A DNA stretch of 64,000 nucleotides from Candidatus Enterococcus willemsii (GCF_009933335.1 NZ_MAEL01000031.1:110362-174361), one strand, 5' to 3'; counted from the first letter of the stretch, positions 40,287 through 48,979 are shown. Notes: generated by a model not told the origin, from the sequence alone. Program-made: numbers and translations.

Positions 40287-40318
40287 TTCGTCCCCACCTT
40301 ATTCTTTATAAAAATTGT

Positions 40319-40371
40319 TCACAAAGTTTGTGATTCATCTAACATTGTATCTATTTTTTTTAATAAGTCAA
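40319..40371 (-). promoter_or_regulatory. pplA promoter with palindrome near the start site
   Basis: TTGACT (complement 40366-40371), 16 bp, TACAAT (complement 40344-40349). A palindrome TCACAAA-G-TTTGTGA at 40319-40333 lies just downstream of the expected start and could be an operator. SD AAGGTGGGG precedes the ATG. Confidence 0.65.
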
Positions 40372-40392
40372 CCATTTACTAGAAAAAAATCG

Positions 40393-40430
40393 AAAAAGAT
40401 TCCTTGATACATCAAGGAAAATCTTTTTTT
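40393..40430. terminator. Bidirectional terminator-like hairpin between the divergent pplA and ndh2 promoters
   Basis: Arms AAAAAGATT-CCTTGA and TCAAGG-AAAATCTTTTTTT around loop TACA, with T-runs in both directions. It lies upstream of both promoters, so it ends no known gene. It may insulate the two operons or end an unannotated antisense transcript. Confidence 0.6.
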
Positions 40431-40450
40431 GTGAAATTTTTAAAAAACTT

Positions 40451-40479
40451 TAGACAAATGAACAATTTCCTTATATAAT
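40451..40479 (+). promoter_or_regulatory. SigA promoter of ndh2
   Basis: TAGACA (40451-40456), exactly 17 bp, TATAAT (40474-40479). A half-site TTGTGAA (40429-40435) lies just upstream of the -35. Confidence 0.8.
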
Positions 40480-40535
40480 GAATTTGATTGTGTAATTATT
40501 ATTTATCATTTTTAAAATTAGAGGAGAGATTTACT

Positions 40536-42473
40536 ATGACTACAAAAAACATTGTCGTTGTTGGCGCCGGTTATTCTGGTGTTTCAGCTACAAAGTATTT
40601 AGCCAAGAAGCTAAAAAAAGACAATGACGTATCCATCACACTGATTGACCGCCATTCGTATCATACGATGATGACCGAACTTCACGAAGTTGCTGGTGGG
40701 CGCGTAGAACCTGAAGCGATTCAATATGATTTACAACGTTTATTTGCTCGCAAAAAAAACGTGCAGTTAGTAACAGATACCGTTACTGCTATTGATAAAG
40801 AGAACAAAGTTGTTACAACAAAACAAGGTTCTTACCCATTTGATTACCTTGTATTAGGGATGGGTGGCGAACCAAATGACTTTGGAACGCCTGGCGTGAA
40901 AGAAAATGGTTTTACTTTATGGTCATTCGAAGACGCAGTTCGAATTCGCGAGCATATCTTAGCAACTGTTGCCAAAGCAGCGATCGAACCTGATGCGGCT
41001 GTTCGTAAAGCAATGTTGACTTTCATCGTTTGTGGTTCTGGTTTTACTGGAATTGAAATGATTGGTGAATTAATTGATTGGAAAGATCGTTTAGCAAAAG
41101 AGTTCAAATTAGACCCTAGCGAAATTACTTTAAAAGTTGTCGAAGCAATGCCAACTATTTTAAATATGTTGGGACGTAACGATGCGGCCAAAGCTGAACG
41201 TTACTTAAAAGCCAAAAATGTTGAATTAGTGCTGAATGCACCAATCGTTGAAGTAGCACCTGACCATATCAAATTAAAAGATGGTTCAGAAATTCCAACA
41301 CATACACTTATTTGGACAGCTGGTGTAAAAGGTACGACAGATGCAGCTGATTTCGGTTTAGAAGCAGCTCGTGGTAATCGTTTAATTGCGAATGAATATA
41401 TGGAAGCAAAAGGTTACGAAGAAAATAAGATTTATATCATCGGTGACTTAGTATTTTACGAAGAATTTCCAAATACACCGACACCACAAATCGTCCAAGC
41501 GGCTGAACAAACTGGTCATACAGCTGCAAGCAACATTGTGTCTGATATTAAAGGTGGCGAAAAACACAAGTTTAAAGGAAATTACCAAGGCTTCATGGTT
41601 TCTATTGGTTCTAAATGGGGTGTTGCCAACCTATTCAATACCATCCATCTAAGTGGCTTCCTAGCAATTATCATGAAACATATCGTTAACTTGAAATATT
41701 TCTTTGATATTCGTTCCGGTTACTACATGTTCCAATACTTGATGCATGAATTCTTCCATATTAAAGATGATCGTAACGTAACTCGCGGTCATTCCTCACG
41801 TTATGGTAATGTTTTATGGAGTGTCCCACTACGCATTTTCTATGGATTAGCTTGGTTATTAGAAGCCTTCAAGAAAATTGTTGGTGACGGTCAATGGTTG
41901 AAACCAAGTACATGGTTTGGTGAAGGTTCTTGGTTTGTTGGTGATAGTGTCTTCCCTTGGACATGGGATTATCAAACAGCTGCCGATGCGGCGAGTGCGG
42001 CGAGCGGAACTGATGCGTCAAGTGCAGCGAGTGGTGCCGTTGATGCAGGAACAAACGCTGTTGAATCAGTGGCTCACTTCGGTTTAAGTTATGCCTATGG
42101 TGAAGAACCAATGGCTGTGATTGAAAAAGCGCCTGATTGGTTTGTCAGCATCATGAAAGTCTTTATGCCAAATATGGAAGTTGCGATGTTCTTCCAAAAA
42201 ATGATGGTCTTTATTGAAATTGGTATTGCTCTTGCTTTAATCGCTGGATTATTCACTTGGTTATTCAGTGCGACAACCATTGTTTTAGTCGCAACATTCT
42301 GCTTGTCAGGTATGTTCTTCTGGGTAAATATCTGGTTCATTCCAGTTGCCTTTGCGTTAATGAATGGTTCTGGACGTGCAGTCGGCTTAGACCGTTGGGT
42401 AATTCCATGGTTGCAACGTACGTTAGGTAAATGGTGGTACGGTACACCAAAATCAATGTACGGACAAAAATAG
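40536..42473 (+). CDS. ndh2: Type II NADH dehydrogenase Ndh2 with extra membrane domain (EET)
   Basis: 645 residues. The N-terminal 400 residues are a non-proton-pumping NADH dehydrogenase. The FAD Rossmann motif is GAGYSG (10-15), with a second nucleotide-binding region (FIVCGSGFTGIEMIGEL near 165-181) and NKIYIIGDL near the FAD-binding end. The C-terminal 245 residues are an extra part not found in ordinary Ndh, with hydrophobic segments near residues 575-595 and 600-620. An Ala/Ser-rich low-complexity linker (AADAASAASGTDASSAASG) precedes them. This architecture is typical of the EET-specific Ndh2/Ndh3. ATG at 40536 has SD GAGGAGAG; an in-frame ATG at 40488 lies too close to the promoter. 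It oxidises NADH and feeds the dedicated quinone pool. Confidence 0.93.
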   Translation: MTTKNIVVVGAGYSGVSATKYLAKKLKKDNDVSITLIDRHSYHTMMTELHEVAGGRVEPEAIQYDLQRLFARKKNVQLVTDTVTAIDKENKVVTTKQGSYPFDYLVLGMGGEPNDFGTPGVKENGFTLWSFEDAVRIREHILATVAKAAIEPDAAVRKAMLTFIVCGSGFTGIEMIGELIDWKDRLAKEFKLDPSEITLKVVEAMPTILNMLGRNDAAKAERYLKAKNVELVLNAPIVEVAPDHIKLKDGSEIPTHTLIWTAGVKGTTDAADFGLEAARGNRLIANEYMEAKGYEENKIYIIGDLVFYEEFPNTPTPQIVQAAEQTGHTAASNIVSDIKGGEKHKFKGNYQGFMVSIGSKWGVANLFNTIHLSGFLAIIMKHIVNLKYFFDIRSGYYMFQYLMHEFFHIKDDRNVTRGHSSRYGNVLWSVPLRIFYGLAWLLEAFKKIVGDGQWLKPSTWFGEGSWFVGDSVFPWTWDYQTAADAASAASGTDASSAASGAVDAGTNAVESVAHFGLSYAYGEEPMAVIEKAPDWFVSIMKVFMPNMEVAMFFQKMMVFIEIGIALALIAGLFTWLFSATTIVLVATFCLSGMFFWVNIWFIPVAFALMNGSGRAVGLDRWVIPWLQRTLGKWWYGTPKSMYGQK

Positions 42474-42481
42474 ATACAATG

Positions 42482-42517
42482 AATGGCTGGGACATGACTT
42501 TTCGTTCCAGCCATTTT
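42482..42517 (+). terminator. Terminator between ndh2 and eetA
   Basis: Stem AATGGCTGG / CCAGCCATT with a loop rich in T, followed by TTTC. The T-run is short, so read-through is likely. Confidence 0.6.
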
Positions 42518-42536
42518 CAAAATATTTTAGGCAGAT

Positions 42537-42556
42537 ATTCTAGTTTATGCTAGAAT
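42537..42556 (+). promoter_or_regulatory. Inverted repeat before eetA, possible operator or promoter element
   Basis: ATTCTAG (42537-42543), six nt, CTAGAAT (42550-42556). The right arm contains TAGAAT, which could serve as a -10 with TTAGGC 18 bp upstream. If so, eetA-eetB-dmkB have a controlled promoter of their own. Confidence 0.4.
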
Positions 42557-42590
42557 GAAGGAGAGAAATCACAAAGGAGGGGCACCACTC

Positions 42591-43007
42591 ATGCGAGTCA
42601 AAGAATTTATTAAACAAAGCCATTTAAAACCATGGGATGGGGTTATTGTGTTCCTTTTAATTCTAAGCTCCTTTTTACCAATTGTTGTTTTTGGTATGCA
42701 AAAAATCCCTGAAACTGCTGATAAACAAGCGATTTTACGTGTAGATGGAGAAGAAATTCGGACTTTCGATTTATACGAAGGACAAGAAGCCTATACGTTT
42801 CTTTATGAAGATCCACATGGAGATTATAATTTACTTGAAATCAAAGACGATCAAATTCGGATTAAAGAAGCCGACTGTGGCGACCAAATTTGTGTGCGAC
42901 GAGGCTGGGCTTCTAAACATGGCGAAACCATCGTCTGTTTACCACATAAGCTCGTAATCGAAATCCAAGCCAAAGATGGGAGTGAGATCGGTGATTTAGA
43001 TTACTAA
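42591..43007 (+). CDS. eetA: EetA, NusG-domain-II-like extracytoplasmic EET protein
   Basis: 138 residues. A single N-terminal membrane segment (about 18-37, VIVFLLILSSFLPIVVFG) is followed by a soluble NusG domain II-like fold. The family motif is present as DCGDQICVRRGW, then HGETIVCLPHKLVIEI. EetA is required with EetB for EET-dependent reduction in Listeria and E. faecalis; the mechanism is not settled. ATG at 42591 is chosen because of the AAAGGAGGGG SD; the longer in-frame start would overlap this SD. It is followed by eetB after 11 bp. Confidence 0.9.
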   Translation: MRVKEFIKQSHLKPWDGVIVFLLILSSFLPIVVFGMQKIPETADKQAILRVDGEEIRTFDLYEGQEAYTFLYEDPHGDYNLLEIKDDQIRIKEADCGDQICVRRGWASKHGETIVCLPHKLVIEIQAKDGSEIGDLDY

Positions 43008-43018
43008 ACACCGCATAT

Positions 43019-43573
43019 ATGAATCATTTAAGAAAAATTATTTTTATCGCACTGCTTGTCGCACAAGGTGTGATTATTGGCCTAATTGAAAATATGATTC
43101 CTTATCCATTTGCTTTTGCTCCGGGTGCAAAACTTGGCTTAGCTAACTTAATTACGATTATTGCGTTATTTACGATGCCAAAAAGAGAAAGTTTTCTATT
43201 AATTTGGATGCGATTGATTTTAACCACTTTATTGGGTGGCACAATTTCCACCTTTATGTATAGCATGAGTGGTGCTTTGCTGAGTTATGGTGGGATGCTT
43301 TTAGTGAAACAATTAGGACCTAAGCGTGTCAGCATTATTGGTATTAGTGCAACGGGTGGCTTTATGCATAATGTGGGACAATTAGTCACCGCTTCTTGGA
43401 TTGCCCAATCGTGGACAGTGATGCTTTACCTACCTATCTTGTCTTTTCTAGGTATTTTATCAGGAATTGCTATCGGAGTTGCTGCCAATTATTTATTGCG
43501 ACGCGTCGACACCTTACGTCGCTTCCAAACTGCATATGAAGAAGAAACCCACGTCTCATGGAAAACGGATTGA
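43019..43573 (+). CDS. eetB: EetB, Gx-transporter-type membrane protein
   Basis: 184 residues with five to six membrane segments, of the heptaprenyl-diphosphate-synthase-component-I-like/Gx transporter family. Typical features are AFAPGAKLGLANLITIIALF near residues 32-51 and the Gly-rich ATGGFMHNVGQ near 118-128. It is thought to work with EetA in electron transfer across the membrane. ATG at 43019 has no good SD; translation is probably coupled to eetA, whose stop is 11 bp upstream. It is followed after 19 bp by dmkB. Confidence 0.88.
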   Translation: MNHLRKIIFIALLVAQGVIIGLIENMIPYPFAFAPGAKLGLANLITIIALFTMPKRESFLLIWMRLILTTLLGGTISTFMYSMSGALLSYGGMLLVKQLGPKRVSIIGISATGGFMHNVGQLVTASWIAQSWTVMLYLPILSFLGILSGIAIGVAANYLLRRVDTLRRFQTAYEEETHVSWKTD

Positions 43574-43592
43574 CAAACAAAGGAGTACTTTT

Positions 43593-44579
43593 ATGAACAT
43601 TCATCCAATGTGGGACGAATACCCACAATTGCAATCAGAGTTGTCGCAAACTCTGACGATGATGGAAAATGCCATCCAACTAAAAAATAAACCTGTACAA
43701 GAAGCAATTTTAAACATGATTCAAGCCGGTGGAAAATTGCTGCGTCCAGCTTATCAATTACTTTTTTCACAATTCGGCCCTGATCGTGACCGCCAAAAAG
43801 CAATCGCACTAGCGGCAGCTATCGAAATGTTGCATACAGCTACCTTGATTCACGATGATATTGTTGACGAAGCTGACTTGCGTAGAAGTTTACCTTCCAT
43901 TCGCTCCACTTTCGGTAATAGCACTGCTGTTTATGCAGGCGATTATCTCTTTGTTTCGTGTTTTAAACTTATGGCAAACTACGCGAGTTCCATGAAAAGT
44001 TTGCAAACTAATTCGCGTAGCATGGAAAAAATTCTATCTGGCGAACTCGGTCAAATGGATAATCGTTACAACTTAGAAGTCACTATTGATGATTACCTAG
44101 CGAATATTTCTGGTAAAACGGCCGAATTATTTGCACTGAGTTGCTCGATTGGTGCGATGGAAAGCGGCGCAAGTACCACTTTTACAAAGAAAGCTTATGA
44201 AATTGGTCATCAAATCGGAATTGCTTTCCAAATTATTGATGACGTTTTAGATTATACCCAAACAGCGACCACCATTGGTAAACCAGTCTTAGAAGATGTC
44301 AAACAAGGCATTTACTCGTTACCTGTCATCTACGCTTTACAAACAGATGCTTCCCAATTGCTACCATACTTGAATAAAAAAGACCAATTGTCAGATGTAG
44401 AAGCAGAAAAAGTTTACCAACTGGTGCATACGTTAGGCGGCGTAACGAAAGCCCAACAATTAGCCACAGACTATACCAATCAAGCGCTTAAATCCATTCA
44501 AAAGTTACCAGATACCTCTTTTCAAACAAAAGAACTATTATTTGCGATTACCCAAAATATTTTAATGCGACAAAGTTAA
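43593..44579 (+). CDS. dmkB: Polyprenyl diphosphate synthase DmkB
   Basis: 328 residues, a trans-isoprenyl diphosphate synthase. Both Asp-rich motifs are visible: DDIVDEADLRRS from residue 88 and DDVLDYTQ near residue 217, which bind the allylic and homoallylic substrates through Mg. The product chain length cannot be read reliably. It should supply the prenyl tail that DmkA joins to the naphthoquinone head. ATG at 43593 has SD AAAGGAG; an upstream in-frame ATG lies inside eetB and is rejected. Confidence 0.92.
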   Translation: MNIHPMWDEYPQLQSELSQTLTMMENAIQLKNKPVQEAILNMIQAGGKLLRPAYQLLFSQFGPDRDRQKAIALAAAIEMLHTATLIHDDIVDEADLRRSLPSIRSTFGNSTAVYAGDYLFVSCFKLMANYASSMKSLQTNSRSMEKILSGELGQMDNRYNLEVTIDDYLANISGKTAELFALSCSIGAMESGASTTFTKKAYEIGHQIGIAFQIIDDVLDYTQTATTIGKPVLEDVKQGIYSLPVIYALQTDASQLLPYLNKKDQLSDVEAEKVYQLVHTLGGVTKAQQLATDYTNQALKSIQKLPDTSFQTKELLFAITQNILMRQS

Positions 44580-44607
44580 TTAATACGTCCATTTAGGAGG
44601 AAAATAG

Positions 44608-44736
44608 ATGGCTTTTCTGGCAGTTATCATCATTTGCATAAGTATTTGGGCAGGTATGTTAGTTATGGTCCATTCTGATATCAAAAAATTGGAACAACGT
44701 ATCCAACAAATTACCCAAACCATTAAGCAGAAATGA
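44608..44736 (+). CDS. 42-residue membrane/coiled-coil micro-protein in the EET operon
   Basis: Begins MAFLAVIIICISIWAGM, one strong membrane segment (about 2-21), then a charged amphipathic helix (DIKKLEQRIQQITQTIKQK) with heptad-like spacing of hydrophobics. SD AGGAGG is ideally placed seven nt before the ATG. It begins 28 bp after dmkB and is followed after 9 bp by a second ORF of the same design. I do not recognise the family. Its place at the end of the EET operon suggests a small subunit or assembly factor, but that is inference. Confidence 0.75.
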   Translation: MAFLAVIIICISIWAGMLVMVHSDIKKLEQRIQQITQTIKQK

Positions 44737-44745
44737 GTGAGGTCT

Positions 44746-44907
44746 ATGGAAGAAGTAACGATTTCTTTATTGCTCCGCATACTGTTACCATTTATCGGTA
44801 TGATTGGTGGAACAGTCGCTATTTTCCGCTATTACATGCAACGCTTGGAGCGGAAAATTACCGAATTAGAAGATACAATCACCCAATTAAAACAAGGCGA
44901 GGAATAA
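44746..44907 (+). CDS. 53-residue membrane/coiled-coil micro-protein, last gene of the EET operon
   Basis: Begins MEEVTISLLLRILLPFIGM with one membrane segment (about 6-27), then a highly charged amphipathic helix (LERKITELEDTITQLKQGEE) that looks like a coiled coil. SD GAGG precedes the ATG closely. The stop codon lies inside the shared terminator hairpin. It mirrors the preceding 42-residue ORF in design, so the two may pair through their helices. Function unknown. Confidence 0.75.
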   Translation: MEEVTISLLLRILLPFIGMIGGTVAIFRYYMQRLERKITELEDTITQLKQGEE

Positions 44908-44924
44908 TTCCCTCGCCTTGTTTT
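44889..44924. terminator. Bidirectional terminator between the EET operon and ecfT
   Basis: Fourteen-base perfect arms AAAACAAGGCGAGG / CCTCGCCTTGTTTT around 8 nt. It overlaps the stop of the 53-residue ORF and abuts the ecfT stop. Confidence 0.92.
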
Positions 44925-45753
44925 AATGAAATGGATTATAAAAACGACCGCCGTTAAGATAAAACAGACCTAGCGTAATCATACATAATAAAATACCAAA
45001 ACCAATGACAACATAATCACTCGTTCGATAAGGCTCTGCTGTATACCAAGTACGTGTCTTTTTTTGACCAAAACGCCGTAATTCCATCGCTGTACTAATC
45101 GTATCGATACGATCCAAACTTGAAAAAATTAATGGCAAAATAATTTGTGAAATTCCTTTAATACGCTGCGATAACTTGCCTTTTTTCGACATTTCTAATC
45201 CACGAGCTTGTTGCGCTTGTGAGATACTGAAGAAATCTTCTTGAATATCAGGAATATAGCGTAAAGCTAGTGCTACTGCATAACTAATTTTGTAACTAAC
45301 ACCTAGTTTGTTTAAGCTAGAAGCAAAATTACTAGGATTGGTTGTTAATAAAAAAGTAATCGCTAAGGGAATAGTACAGACATATTTTAACGATAAATTT
45401 AGTAAGTAAAATAATTCCTCTTGCGTCACTGTAAATCGTCCCCAACCATTGAATAAGACATGCCGTGATTCATACAAACGCACGCCGTATTCAGGCTCAA
45501 ATAGGTACGAGACAACGACATTCAAAATCGAAAAGAAAAAAATAAATGTCATAACAAACGAAATTTGATGCCACTTGATATTCCCTAATTTGAATAAAAA
45601 CAACGAACTAACTGCTATCACAACTAAATAACGAGTATCATATGTCGTCATAGCAGCCACGGTTGCTAAAAGTAAAAAAATCATTTTAGCTGTTGCATTG
45701 ATCCGATGCAATACCGTTTGACCTGGATGATAGCCTAATGTTTGCTGACTCAT
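44923..45753 (-). CDS. ECF transporter transmembrane subunit EcfT
   Basis: 276 residues with about five membrane segments. The two coupling-helix motifs are visible as AQQARGLE (near 184-191) and SSLDRIDTISTAMELRRFG (near 214-232), which contact the ATPase pair. EcfT joins the ATPases to the S component. Its ATG overlaps the stop of the ATPase gene (ATGA), indicating a tight operon. Substrate specificity comes from the S component, most likely the one at 47565. Confidence 0.9.
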   Translation of the reverse strand: MSQQTLGYHPGQTVLHRINATAKMIFLLLATVAAMTTYDTRYLVVIAVSSLFLFKLGNIKWHQISFVMTFIFFFSILNVVVSYLFEPEYGVRLYESRHVLFNGWGRFTVTQEELFYLLNLSLKYVCTIPLAITFLLTTNPSNFASSLNKLGVSYKISYAVALALRYIPDIQEDFFSISQAQQARGLEMSKKGKLSQRIKGISQIILPLIFSSLDRIDTISTAMELRRFGQKKTRTWYTAEPYRTSDYVVIGFGILLCMITLGLFYLNGGRFYNPFH

Positions 45754-47453
45754 ACGTGACGCACCTCCCGATCATATTGAATAAATTGACGTGTGAATAC
45801 CACAGGATCCGCTAAACCAACCTGATTTGCTAAAGTAAACAAACTTGTTTCTTTTAGCGAAGCTTCCGCAACTAATTGTTGATTGGTTAACACATCAATC
45901 GGATGGGTATCCGCCAAGACTTGCCCTTCACTGATGACTAACGCACGGTCACTATATTCAAGCATTAAGTGCATATCATGGGTAATCATGACAATGGTTT
46001 TCCCTAATTGATTTAATTCGTCAATAAAGCGCATCATTTCAGTATAGTTATGAAAATCTTGCCCTGCTGTTGGTTCATCTAAGACAATCATTTCTGGCTC
46101 TAACACTAAGATAGCGGCAATCGTTACGCGTTTTTTCTGCCCATAACTCAAGGCAGCAATCGGCCATTTACGGAAAGGATACAAACCACATACTTTTAGC
46201 ACTTGATACACACGCTCAGCTACTACTTCTTCTGACACCCCTCGCAAACGCAAGCCTAAAGCCACTTCATCAAAAATCATTTTTTGTGAAATCATTTGAT
46301 TTGGATTTTGCATGACATAACCGATTTTATCGGCACGCTCTTTAATCGATTCTTGACGGACATCACGATTTTCCCAACGCATCTCACCTTCAGGTCGAAC
46401 AAAGCCGCACAAAGCTTTAAACAAGGTTGATTTGCCCGCACCATTTTTGCCTACAATGCTCACCTTTTCCCCGCGATAAAAGGTCGTTGACAAACGATTT
46501 AACACGAAATCATCTTGTTTCCGGTAACGATAAGACAAATCTTTTAATTCAAATAAGGGCTCTTGCGCTTTTTTTATAGGTTCATTTAGCGGCTGTTGCC
46601 AAGCTGCCAATTGCTCCTTCAAGTTTGGTGTGCTTACTTGTTCTAACGCTGACAAATGCTCGACGGTTGCTAAATTCACGCCTGCATATTTCAAAGCAGT
46701 CACATAGAGCGGCTCGCGAATGCCACTTTCAGCTAACGTTGAAGAAGCAAGTAACTGATCCGGCGTTGCATCAGCAATAATTTGACCTTCTTGGAAAACA
46801 ATAATCCGATCTACTGGTTTTGCCAAGGCATCTTCTAACCGATGTTCGATAATTAACACAGTGGCTTTTGTTTGCTGATGAATACGATCAATTAAACCGA
46901 TAGCATCCTTCCCTGCTGCCGGATCCAAATTTGCTAGCGGTTCATCAAACAAAAGAATCGGTGCATCATTAATCATTACACCCGCCATCGAGACACGTTG
47001 TTTTTGTCCACCTGATAAATCTTGCGGGCGTTTTTCCGTTTGTTCCGCGACATCAACCGTTTGTGCCCATTGTGCGACGCGTTGATGCATCTCAGCTTGT
47101 GCAACACCATCATTTTCTAGAGCAAATGCCATATCTTCTGCAACCGTCAAGCCAATAAATTGCCCATCTGTATCTTGCAAAACGGTACCAGTGACAAAGG
47201 ACAAGTCAAATAAAGAGGTCTCTTGTAATTTTTTTCCAGCAATCCACGCTTCTCCATGAATTTCACCATGGTATTGATTCGGGATTAAGCCGTTAATACA
47301 ATGTGCAAACGTAGACTTGCCACTCCCTGAAGGACCGACAATCAACACTTTTTCTCCTTCATTAATTGTCAGATTGAGGTTTTTCAGCGTTGGCTCAGCT
47401 TGACTATCATATTGAAACGAAAAATCGTTAAATACAATCATTGGTTCTGTCAT
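45750..47453 (-). CDS. ECF transporter ATPase, two fused ABC domains (EcfA-EcfA')
   Basis: 567 residues with two complete ABC ATPase domains in one chain. Domain 1 has Walker A GPSGSGKST near residue 40, signature LSGGQKQRV and Walker B ILLFDEPLANLDP. Domain 2 has Walker A GKNGAGKST near residue 339, signature LSYGQKKRV and MIVLDEPTAGQD. The fused form is like YkoD and the EF_2153-type proteins of enterococci. SD AAGGAGA. It lies 111 bp downstream of the S-component gene, from which a terminator separates it. Confidence 0.93.
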   Translation of the reverse strand: MTEPMIVFNDFSFQYDSQAEPTLKNLNLTINEGEKVLIVGPSGSGKSTFAHCINGLIPNQYHGEIHGEAWIAGKKLQETSLFDLSFVTGTVLQDTDGQFIGLTVAEDMAFALENDGVAQAEMHQRVAQWAQTVDVAEQTEKRPQDLSGGQKQRVSMAGVMINDAPILLFDEPLANLDPAAGKDAIGLIDRIHQQTKATVLIIEHRLEDALAKPVDRIIVFQEGQIIADATPDQLLASSTLAESGIREPLYVTALKYAGVNLATVEHLSALEQVSTPNLKEQLAAWQQPLNEPIKKAQEPLFELKDLSYRYRKQDDFVLNRLSTTFYRGEKVSIVGKNGAGKSTLFKALCGFVRPEGEMRWENRDVRQESIKERADKIGYVMQNPNQMISQKMIFDEVALGLRLRGVSEEVVAERVYQVLKVCGLYPFRKWPIAALSYGQKKRVTIAAILVLEPEMIVLDEPTAGQDFHNYTEMMRFIDELNQLGKTIVMITHDMHLMLEYSDRALVISEGQVLADTHPIDVLTNQQLVAEASLKETSLFTLANQVGLADPVVFTRQFIQYDREVRHV

Positions 47454-47526
47454 TTTTTTCTCCTTAACTAAATGTATGTAGTTTTCTCCAATCTTATCAA
47501 ATTTTATGAAAAAATGATATCCTCAC

Positions 47527-47557
47527 AAAAAAAGGAGCAGGATTTCTCCTTGCTCCC
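47527..47557 (-). terminator. Terminator after the ECF S-component gene
   Basis: On the minus strand GGAGCA-AGG / CCT-GCTCC followed by seven T. It lies between the S component and the ATPase, so it may set the ratio of the two modules. Confidence 0.75.
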
Positions 47558-47564
47558 ACTCAAC

Positions 47565-48113
47565 TTAATCTTTGGTTAAACTTCCTTTTTTCGTGCGTGT
47601 TGATGCGTAAGCTTTCATCAATAGTGTCCCAATTACACCGACAGCAATTGAATTGACGGTTGCTGAAACCAGTCCTTGCGTATAAACCCGACTTGCAGCT
47701 TCACTATAGATTAATACATCCAAAGTCGGTGCAATCAAGTCCCAAACAACGGCATGTCCAATGACTTGAACCACATTGAAGTGAATCATTTCCTTGGTGG
47801 TAAATTCCCCTTGTTCCAAGTGAAGATTACGTGTCGCCCAACCATAAATTGCACCGACAATCGCCGAACAAATAATCCAAGACCACCATGGTGAGCCGTA
47901 CGTTAAATCTTTTAATGTGTGGCCAATAAAGCCAATCAGTGCAGCTGGTACTGGACCAAATAAGGCTGCCATCAATGCTAAGAAGGGATAGGTTGTTTCA
48001 ATGTTCGTGTTCGGAACAAAGGTTGGAATAATGGCAAATCGTCCTAAAATAACAAAAACTGCTGAACCAATCCCAATGGCGACAATTGTTTTCACTGAAA
48101 ATTCTTTTTTCAT
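47565..48113 (-). CDS. ECF transporter S component, UPF0397/ECF-ribofla_trS family
   Basis: 182 residues with five to six membrane segments. The N-terminus [20 protein letters not shown] and the stretch [21 protein letters not shown] are typical of UPF0397 proteins. The Pfam name of the family refers to riboflavin, but the substrate is not established. It starts 2 bp after the SAM hydrolase stop, so the two are coupled. That neighbour suggests an adenosine- or methionine-related ligand, while the nearby EET locus suggests flavin. Sequence alone does not decide. Confidence 0.85.
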   Translation of the reverse strand: MKKEFSVKTIVAIGIGSAVFVILGRFAIIPTFVPNTNIETTYPFLALMAALFGPVPAALIGFIGHTLKDLTYGSPWWSWIICSAIVGAIYGWATRNLHLEQGEFTTKEMIHFNVVQVIGHAVVWDLIAPTLDVLIYSEAASRVYTQGLVSATVNSIAVGVIGTLLMKAYASTRTKKGSLTKD

Positions 48114-48115
48114 TG

Positions 48116-48979
48116 TTACACTTCCTCAAATAGTATTTTTGGTGCTTTTCGTAACTGAATTTGCCAATCAATGCCCGTGCCAATATGATATAAGTCTGAA
48201 AATGAATCCTGATTCACAGCTACACCGATATTAACTAATGAATTAACATAAACAAGTGGCTCTCCCACTTGAACATCAGCAAACGAGCGGGCAAATTGTA
48301 ATATATTTTGATAAATCTTTTTCCCTTGATGGAAAATCGTCACTTGTAGTAAATCTCCATGGACAATCTCTTCAGCTTGTAAATAAGCTAGCGGAATATT
48401 GGTCCACAATGAACCAAAACGAATGTCTAATACATCAATGCTCCCAGTTAATACATGATTTTCGCGAACAGCTTCGACAAGCGGTAACTGTTCAATTTCA
48501 GTAACCGACAAAGTGTCTCCCAGCTCCGCAAAAGTAATTTCACCACTTGCCAGACGTGCCCCATTATACGCATAGACATCCCGACCATGGAATGTATGAC
48601 TTTCTTCTGAGTGTGGCAAACGACTCTCGACTTCATCGATTATGCGCACTTCTTCTAGCCCTTCATAATGCTGAATATGTGTTAGTGACCCATTATCAGG
48701 TGTAATAATAATATGTCCCGATTGCGTTTTGCAAGCAATACTACGACGCTCGCTTCCAACTCCCGGGTCAACCACAGAGACAAATACCGTCCCTTTTGGC
48801 CAATACTTCACTGTTTGATACAAACGATACGATGCCACCCAAATATCATATGGTGGTATATCGTGTGTTAAGTCATGAATCGTAATTTCGGAACTCACCA
48901 TATGTCCAACTCCATGCATCGCACTGACAGCACCATCACTTAAACCAAAATCCGTCTGTAACACCAAAAACTTCCCCAT
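48116..48979 (-). CDS. SAM hydroxide adenosyltransferase (DUF62 family)
   Basis: 287 residues. The DUF62/fluorinase-like fold shows [18 protein letters not shown] at the N-terminus (the Asp binds the ribose of SAM). [10 protein letters not shown], then [15 protein letters not shown] and TPDNGSLT follow. In non-halogenating members water replaces halide, so SAM is split to adenosine and methionine. ATG at 48979 has SD AGGAGGAG. It is the first gene of a small operon with the ECF S component. Confidence 0.9.
   Translation of the reverse strand: MGKFLVLQTDFGLSDGAVSAMHGVGHMVSSEITIHDLTHDIPPYDIWVASYRLYQTVKYWPKGTVFVSVVDPGVGSERRSIACKTQSGHIIITPDNGSLTHIQHYEGLEEVRIIDEVESRLPHSEESHTFHGRDVYAYNGARLASGEITFAELGDTLSVTEIEQLPLVEAVRENHVLTGSIDVLDIRFGSLWTNIPLAYLQAEEIVHGDLLQVTIFHQGKKIYQNILQFARSFADVQVGEPLVYVNSLVNIGVAVNQDSFSDLYHIGTGIDWQIQLRKAPKILFEEV

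Noticed and set aside
43467..43592. Longer start for DmkB
   Set aside because: It would lie inside eetB in another frame; ATG at 43593 has SD AAAGGAG and the usual N-terminus.
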